From a virus: a stretch of DNA of 32,747 nucleotides. This document shows positions 28,909 through 32,747 of this stretch, piece after piece. The stretch is from IMG/VR virus record IMGVR_UViG_3300028041_000004, positions 1 through 32,747 of that record; one strand, written 5' to 3'. Position numbers and translations under genes: made by a program. Below the pieces are notes generated by a model. That model saw only the letters and a list, made by a program, of their open reading frames with translations. It ran no database searches and was not told the DNA's origin. Numbering within the stretch: position 1 is the stretch's first letter; every line of letters starts with the position of its first letter.

Positions 28909-30149
28909 CCGCGACCGCCGACGCCATCTGGACGGAGATGGCGGTACGCCTCGAACCGAAGCGTGACCGCTACGGCCGCTACCTCATCGAGGGCAAGCCG
29001 TACACGCGGGTCACGACGTTCGCGGAGACGATCGACGACCGCTACAACCTCGAACGCTGGAAGCAGCGGATGACCGCCGTCGGGATCGCCGCCCGCCCAG
29101 ACCTGTACGCCCAGGTCGCCTCTACGCCCGTCGCCGACAAGAGCACGTTGAACAAGTTGTGCGATCAGGCCGTGGAAGCCGCCAAAGGCTCCGCCGGGGC
29201 GAACCTTGGTACGGCGCTGCACAGGTTCACGGAGCGGATCGATTCGGGTGAGCCGATCAACGTGCCCGCCCCGTGGAACGCCGACATCGACGCCTACCAG
29301 CAGACGATGAACGCCGCCGGTGTCGAGGTGCAACGCGAGTTCATCGAACGGGTTGTCGTCATCGACCAGCTCGAGCTCGCCGGCACCTTCGACCGACTCG
29401 TGCGGCTCCCCGGGCATCCGCTCCCGCTCATCGCCGACCTCAAGACGGGGGCGACGCTCGACTACTCGTGGGGAGCGATCGCGATCCAGCTCGCCTGCTA
29501 CGCGAACGCATCCCGGCTCTACGACATCGCCTCCGACTCGACCGATGCGATGGTCGACGTCGACCGCGAACGCGCGCTCGTCATCCACTTGCCAGCGGGC
29601 ACCGCCAACTGCGTGCTCTACGAGGTGGACATCGCCGCAGGGTGGACCGCAGCGCAGCTTTGCGCCGACGTTCGAGCGTGGCGGAAGCGGAAGAATCTCG
29701 CCTCCCCCCTCGCCGCGGCACCAGCCTCGGCGTTGGCCGATCCCGCGGACCTCGAGCGGTTCCGCACGCGGGTGCGGGCGATCATCGAGTTCAGCGAAGA
29801 AGCCGGCGCGACACTCGCCCGCTCCTGGCCCAAGTCGGTCCCAACCCTCCGCGAAGGCGGACACACGACCGCCCACCTCGAGGCGCTCAACACGATCTGC
29901 ACGAAGGTCGAAGCGCACTTTCTCATCCCGGACCCGTTTATGACCGCGGCACGCAAAGCCGCGAGCCGTCTGCGGAGCGAAGGGTTTGACGTAGCCCTCG
30001 TCGAGCAGTTGCGCAAGGCGCACACGCCCGAGGAGTTCGCGTTGATCGCCGGCGACCTCGTCGAGGGTCGCTCGTGCTTGCAGTTCACCGAAGACGGCGC
30101 GCCGGTTGTCGCGCCGTTCCCCACCAGCGAAAGCGAGACCAAGCAGTGA
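28905..30149 (+). CDS. PD-(D/E)XK exonuclease, RecB/Cas4-like
   Basis: A 414-aa nuclease. H106 in LGTALHRFTE, D163 in LAGTFDRLV, D178 and K180 in ADLKTG, and Q195/Y199 in IQLACYA together form the RecB-type nuclease motif set (H, D, D-x-K, Q-x-x-x-Y). Residues 230-414 are a largely helical C-terminal region. Phage enzymes of this family act in recombination and DNA end processing. The downstream OB-fold-like gene and RusA-like gene form a recombination module with it. GTG start within a GTGA overlap. Confidence 0.85.
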   Translation: MTATADAIWTEMAVRLEPKRDRYGRYLIEGKPYTRVTTFAETIDDRYNLERWKQRMTAVGIAARPDLYAQVASTPVADKSTLNKLCDQAVEAAKGSAGANLGTALHRFTERIDSGEPINVPAPWNADIDAYQQTMNAAGVEVQREFIERVVVIDQLELAGTFDRLVRLPGHPLPLIADLKTGATLDYSWGAIAIQLACYANASRLYDIASDSTDAMVDVDRERALVIHLPAGTANCVLYEVDIAAGWTAAQLCADVRAWRKRKNLASPLAAAPASALADPADLERFRTRVRAIIEFSEEAGATLARSWPKSVPTLREGGHTTAHLEALNTICTKVEAHFLIPDPFMTAARKAASRLRSEGFDVALVEQLRKAHTPEEFALIAGDLVEGRSCLQFTEDGAPVVAPFPTSESETKQ

Positions 30150-30550
30150 CCGACATCTGGGACGACCCCGACCTGATCACCCCCAGCAACTTCGTGAAGT
30201 TCGAGAACGTCGGCGACAAGGTCGTCGGCGAAGTCCTCGCCGTTCAGCGTGGCAACGACTTCAACGGCAAGCCGTGCCCGCAGATCATCGTCCGAACCGA
30301 CGACGGCGAGGAACGCACCGTGACCGCCGGGCAGGCGCAGCTGCGGGCGAAGCTCGCCGACCCCGAACACGGACGACCCCGGCCGGGGGATCGGATCGCG
30401 ATCGTGTTCACCCGCACCGAGAAGGTCGACAAGGGCACGCTCAAGCACTTCGACGTGCAGGTGAAGCGTGGCGCTGGCGTGGTGTCGGCGCCAGTCGAGT
30501 CCGATGCGGCGGCTGGCGGTTCGGGTCTCGCCGCTGCCGACCTGCTGTAG
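30146..30550 (+). CDS. OB-fold-like ssDNA-binding protein
   Basis: A 134-aa protein coupled by GTGA to the nuclease gene. It begins MTDIWDDPDLITPSNFVKF and has a five-strand pattern (DKVVGEVLAVQRG, QIIVRTDDGEERTV, RIAIVFTRTEK, HFDVQVKRG) compatible with an OB-fold. The C-terminus ends in small and hydrophobic residues with an acidic touch, not a clear SSB tail. Proteins of this type accompany RecB-like nucleases in many actinophages. The ssDNA-binding role is inferred. Confidence 0.65.
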   Translation: MTDIWDDPDLITPSNFVKFENVGDKVVGEVLAVQRGNDFNGKPCPQIIVRTDDGEERTVTAGQAQLRAKLADPEHGRPRPGDRIAIVFTRTEKVDKGTLKHFDVQVKRGAGVVSAPVESDAAAGGSGLAAADLL

Positions 30551-30560
30551 CAGCGGCTCG

Positions 30561-30977
30561 GTGCTCTCCTACACGCTCACCTACGAGAAGCGGCCCTGGA
30601 CGCTCAACAGCGAACGCCAGGGCGGCTACTCCAAGACGGGCGCCAAGGGCGGTGGCGGGAAGTTCGGTCGCGCTGCTCGCACACGCGAATGGCGCGGCCA
30701 TTTCCGTGACCTCGCCGAGCGGATGGGCATGCCCGCGATGGAAGCGATCTGCGTGACCGCGCAACCGTTCACGCGTAACCGGGTGCGGCCCGACACGGCC
30801 GCCTGCGTTGGCGCGGTGAAGGCGGCTATCGATGGGCTCGTCGATGCGGGTGTGATCGTCGACGACGGCCCGGACGTCGTCACGGAGATCACGTTCCTCG
30901 CGCCGCAGCCGACAGGCACCGACGCGTTGCAGCTCATTGTTTCCGGTTGGCCCGCCGAACGGGATGAGGTCGCCTGA
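30561..30977 (+). CDS. RusA-like Holliday junction resolvase
   Basis: A 138-aa protein; GTG 30561 lies 10 nt after the previous stop. It has the RusA-type beginning (YTLTYEKRPWTLNSER) and the conserved acidic set: D78 in RPDTAA, D91 in AAIDGLVDAGVI and D101/D102 in IVDDGPDV. These coordinate Mg2+ for cutting four-way DNA junctions, here probably for replication intermediates or packaging substrate preparation. A Gly/Lys/Ser-rich stretch (23-40) is typical of actinophage members. The next gene starts at an overlapping ATG. Confidence 0.8.
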   Translation: MLSYTLTYEKRPWTLNSERQGGYSKTGAKGGGGKFGRAARTREWRGHFRDLAERMGMPAMEAICVTAQPFTRNRVRPDTAACVGAVKAAIDGLVDAGVIVDDGPDVVTEITFLAPQPTGTDALQLIVSGWPAERDEVA

Positions 30978-31165
30978 TGGGCGCGCTCTTCGTCATCACC
31001 ATCCTCTGCGCTGGCGGGTTCTCGTGGATTGCGTGGCGGTTATGGGAGTGGGATCGGCCGCAGCGCGAGCGTGACCGCGAGTTGCTCGGCGGTACGAGCG
31101 AGTTCGCCGCGTTCCGCGAGTCGCTGTCCGTGATGCCACGCCGCGCGGGGGAGCCACGCCGATGA
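30977..31165 (+). CDS. Small membrane protein
   Basis: A 62-aa protein with an N-terminal membrane span (residues 2-21, GALFVITILCAGGFSWIAW) and a charged cytoplasmic-type tail (RERDRELLGG). No family recognised. ATG overlaps the previous stop, and ATGA links it to the next gene. Confidence 0.65.
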   Translation: MGALFVITILCAGGFSWIAWRLWEWDRPQRERDRELLGGTSEFAAFRESLSVMPRRAGEPRR

Positions 31166-31641
31166 CCGATTCAAGCGCACAGCATCGGCCGGAAGGCGGG
31201 CGCTCGCGACAGACAGCGTCGCGCGCCGCTTCACACCCCGATGACCCGTCGGCGTCGTTCGCTGACCGCCTGCTCCTGGCGCTCGGCATCTGGCCTGTTC
31301 ACGTCAACGAACTCGGCCAGGAAGCCGCCATCGAAGCCGCCGTACAGTTCCGCTGGGACGCGCACCGCTTCCCGATGGTGTGCGAGGACTTCGGCACGGA
31401 GCGAGAGCTACGGACCGAGTTGACGAAGGCGCTGCGGGGAGTCGAGACGATCCTCGCCAACGCGTACGGCCACGCCGAGGCGCGATACGAACCGCAGGCG
31501 CTTGAAGCTCTCGCTCTCGTCCGTGAGGCCCTGACCTGGGTCGACGACCCGCACGGCGAACTTGCCGACGAGTGCCCAACCTGCGGGGCGCTCTACGGCG
31601 AGAACGGTCACGACGCTGAATCATGCGAGGAAACCCCATGA
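31162..31641 (+). CDS. Hypothetical protein with C-terminal zinc knuckle
   Basis: A 159-aa protein starting in an ATGA overlap. Residues 1-35 are Ser/Arg/His-rich and disordered. The middle is helical (DRLLLALGIWPVHVNELGQE, LRTELTKALRGVETIL). Residues 138-156 hold ECPTCGALYGENGHDAESC, a possible zinc-binding CxxC-H-C knuckle. No family recognised. The ASCH gene starts inside its last codons. Confidence 0.6.
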   Translation: MTDSSAQHRPEGGRSRQTASRAASHPDDPSASFADRLLLALGIWPVHVNELGQEAAIEAAVQFRWDAHRFPMVCEDFGTERELRTELTKALRGVETILANAYGHAEARYEPQALEALALVREALTWVDDPHGELADECPTCGALYGENGHDAESCEETP

Positions 31642-32219
31642 AGGCCATATCGCTGTGGCAGCCGTGGGCGAGTCTGATCGCCTATGGCGTCAAGACGATC
31701 GAGACGCGATCATGGTCAACGCCGTACCGGGGCCGCATTGCGATCCACGCGGCCAAGACCACGAAGGGCATTGACCAACTGCCCGGCGACTGCGAGGGCA
31801 AGACCGAGGGCGGCTGGGTCTACGGCTACCTCGGTGACTTCCAGGCGTCCTACTGCCGCCGCACCAGCGACGAGGGTCATCGAGGCGACACCCAGCTCGT
31901 CTGCCTGGTGGACGACGTATCACCGATGGGCAGTGTCGATCTCGACATGCCGCTCGGCGCTGTCGTCGCGACGGCGATGCTCGTGGACTGCGTTCGGACC
32001 GAGCGCATCCTGTGGGAGCCAGATCGCTTCGACGTGAAGGGCAATCTGGTCGAGTGGAGTCGATTCGCGGGCTGTCCGTCGTGGGCCGACGCACGAGTCG
32101 CTGAGGAGCAGCGTCCGTACGGCGACTTCTCGCCTGGGCGGTGGGCGTGGCTGCTTCGGGACATCATGCCGCTCGAGGTTCCGATCCCCGCTCGCGGCAG
32201 GCCGCAGCATGACGAGTGA
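31638..32219 (+). CDS. ASCH-domain protein
   Basis: A 193-aa protein with ATG 31638 after GAGGA; it starts MKAISLWQPWASLIAYG, then VKTIETRSW and YRGRIAIHAAK, the classic ASCH/PUA-like opening (Trp, ETR, RGRIAIHAAK). The domain covers about residues 1-175, with further strands (VVATAMLVDCVRTERI, RWAWLLRDI). ASCH domains bind RNA or modified nucleic acids and some act as hydrolases of modified nucleosides. In phages they are frequent accessory genes. The link to the orphan methyltransferase in this genome is only a possibility. Confidence 0.85.
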   Translation: MKAISLWQPWASLIAYGVKTIETRSWSTPYRGRIAIHAAKTTKGIDQLPGDCEGKTEGGWVYGYLGDFQASYCRRTSDEGHRGDTQLVCLVDDVSPMGSVDLDMPLGAVVATAMLVDCVRTERILWEPDRFDVKGNLVEWSRFAGCPSWADARVAEEQRPYGDFSPGRWAWLLRDIMPLEVPIPARGRPQHDE

Positions 32220-32427
32220 ACCGCTCCAATCCGGCGAGAGGTCGACTGTGGCTGAACTGGCTCATCCCGACGTGCTCAAGCAGGCGAAAGCCGAACGGCA
32301 GGAGCGGATCAAGAAGATGCGCGCCTGCGAGTGCGGATGGCCGATCACCCGCTACCGCAACGGCGACGGACACCACCCCGAGTGCCCCGCCCATCAGCCC
32401 GACTTCGGCGAACGGAGCGAGCCATGA
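32209..32427 (+). CDS. Small protein with Cys/His cluster
   Basis: A 72-aa protein overlapping the ASCH gene end by 11 nt. Residues 40-63 hold CECGWPITRYRNGDGHHPEC, a plausible zinc site (CxC, HH, C), preceded by a Lys/Arg-rich helix. Function unknown. The next gene begins in an ATGA overlap. Confidence 0.6.
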   Translation: MTSEPLQSGERSTVAELAHPDVLKQAKAERQERIKKMRACECGWPITRYRNGDGHHPECPAHQPDFGERSEP

Positions 32428-32651
32428 AGCGGGAGTGGTTCGTGACCTACGAGGTGACCAGCCGGTCGATCGTCATAACGAAGTTTGGCGAGAACCCGCA
32501 CGAGATCACCGCAGAGGAAGCATCCGCCCTACGCGACGATCTGCTCGCCGCGACCGTGGCCGAGCACGAACACCGGATGCTGCGGGACGACGGACTGTTG
32601 CGCTCCGACGAAGCGCCCGGTAACGGCAAGCAGCAGGAGGGCGCGCGGTGA
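32424..32651 (+). CDS. Hypothetical small protein
   Basis: A 75-aa protein starting at an overlapping ATG. It has a short beta part (WFVTYEVTSRSIVITKF) followed by a helix (ITAEEASALRDDLLAATVAEHEHRM). No recognised family. It is the penultimate gene of the early operon in this window and overlaps the lipoprotein gene. Confidence 0.6.
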   Translation: MKREWFVTYEVTSRSIVITKFGENPHEITAEEASALRDDLLAATVAEHEHRMLRDDGLLRSDEAPGNGKQQEGAR

Positions 32652-32747
32652 TCCGCCTCCTCATCCCCATCGCCATCCTCGCCCTCCTCCTCACCGCGTG
32701 CGGAGCGTGCGCCGACGGCGACCCACTCGACCAACCCATCACCACCC
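32648..32747 (+). CDS. Lipoprotein, 3' end cut by window
   Basis: A GTG at 32648 overlaps the previous stop. The visible N-terminus is a lipoprotein signal peptide: one Arg, a hydrophobic core (LLIPIAILALLL), then lipobox LTAC with Cys17 as the acylation site. The frame continues beyond the window. Phage lipoproteins often act in superinfection exclusion or alter the host surface. Confidence 0.6.
   Translation, partial: MIRLLIPIAILALLLTACGACADGDPLDQPITT

Noticed and set aside
27723-30023. 766-aa open frame on the minus strand
   Set aside because: It lies opposite a tightly overlapped plus-strand operon with recognisable domains (Cro-like, nuclease). Its sequence is low-complexity Arg/Gly/Val typical of antisense frames in G+C-rich DNA.
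32209-32747. Antisense frames at the right end
   Set aside because: Plus-strand genes are chained by ATGA/GTGA overlaps and the last has a clear lipobox; the minus frames show only compositional open reading.

Overview
The window is a stretch of a temperate, siphovirus-type phage genome from a high-G+C actinobacterial host. This rests on a canonical head-to-tail gene order, a tape-measure gene, integrase genes, divergent repressor/Cro-like regulators, GTG starts joined by 4-bp GTGA/ATGA overlaps, leaderless TANNNT promoters, a DUF2510 protein (an actinobacterial domain) and an att site made from the 3' half of a tRNA-Val(TAC). Long Thr/Pro-rich tails such as the one at 21001-21483 are common in Acidimicrobiia and related Actinobacteria, but the host cannot be named with confidence.

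Layout, left to right. 1-1190: small genes before the terminase, including a protein that looks like the start of a beta-helix and two zinc-ribbon proteins. 1201-5942: small and large terminase, portal, MuF-type minor head protein, scaffold. 6010-6930: major capsid protein. 6938-8940: two glycosyltransferase genes placed inside the head operon. 8940-10682: head-tail connector and tail-completion genes. 10725-11834: major tail protein and a tail assembly chaperone pair that looks frameshifted. 11834-18196: tape measure, distal tail protein, tail hub with an inserted carbohydrate-binding-like domain, a small tail protein and a beta-helix tailspike. 18197-18826: a self-contained, moron-like unit with a hairpin, two 27-bp direct repeats, a leaderless promoter, a small HTH gene and a strongly structured, probably non-coding RNA. 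18827-22205: beta-propeller tail protein, amidase endolysin and a run of small membrane (holin/spanin-like) genes, closed by a strong terminator at 22209-22234.

22248-25136 holds a minus-strand tyrosine recombinase, a small zinc-finger gene, a small unknown gene and a DNA methyltransferase. 25137-25356 is a candidate attP, followed by a second tyrosine recombinase on the plus strand (25357-26469). The immunity region follows: a DUF2510 membrane protein, a CI-like repressor (minus) and a Cro-like HTH gene (plus), divergent across four copies of a 19-bp palindrome. Early genes then run rightward: an excisionase-like HTH protein, a PD-(D/E)XK exonuclease, an OB-fold-like protein, a RusA-like resolvase, an ASCH-domain protein, small unknowns and a lipoprotein cut by the window end.

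The integrase-proximal side of the att core lacks the 5' half of the tRNA. An integrated prophage would have an intact tRNA there, so this looks like the unintegrated (attP) form. No gene-free stretch exceeds about 220 nt. All functions are read from sequence features by eye; no database search was run. The most novel-looking element is the structured RNA at 18611-18720 and the small unit around it.
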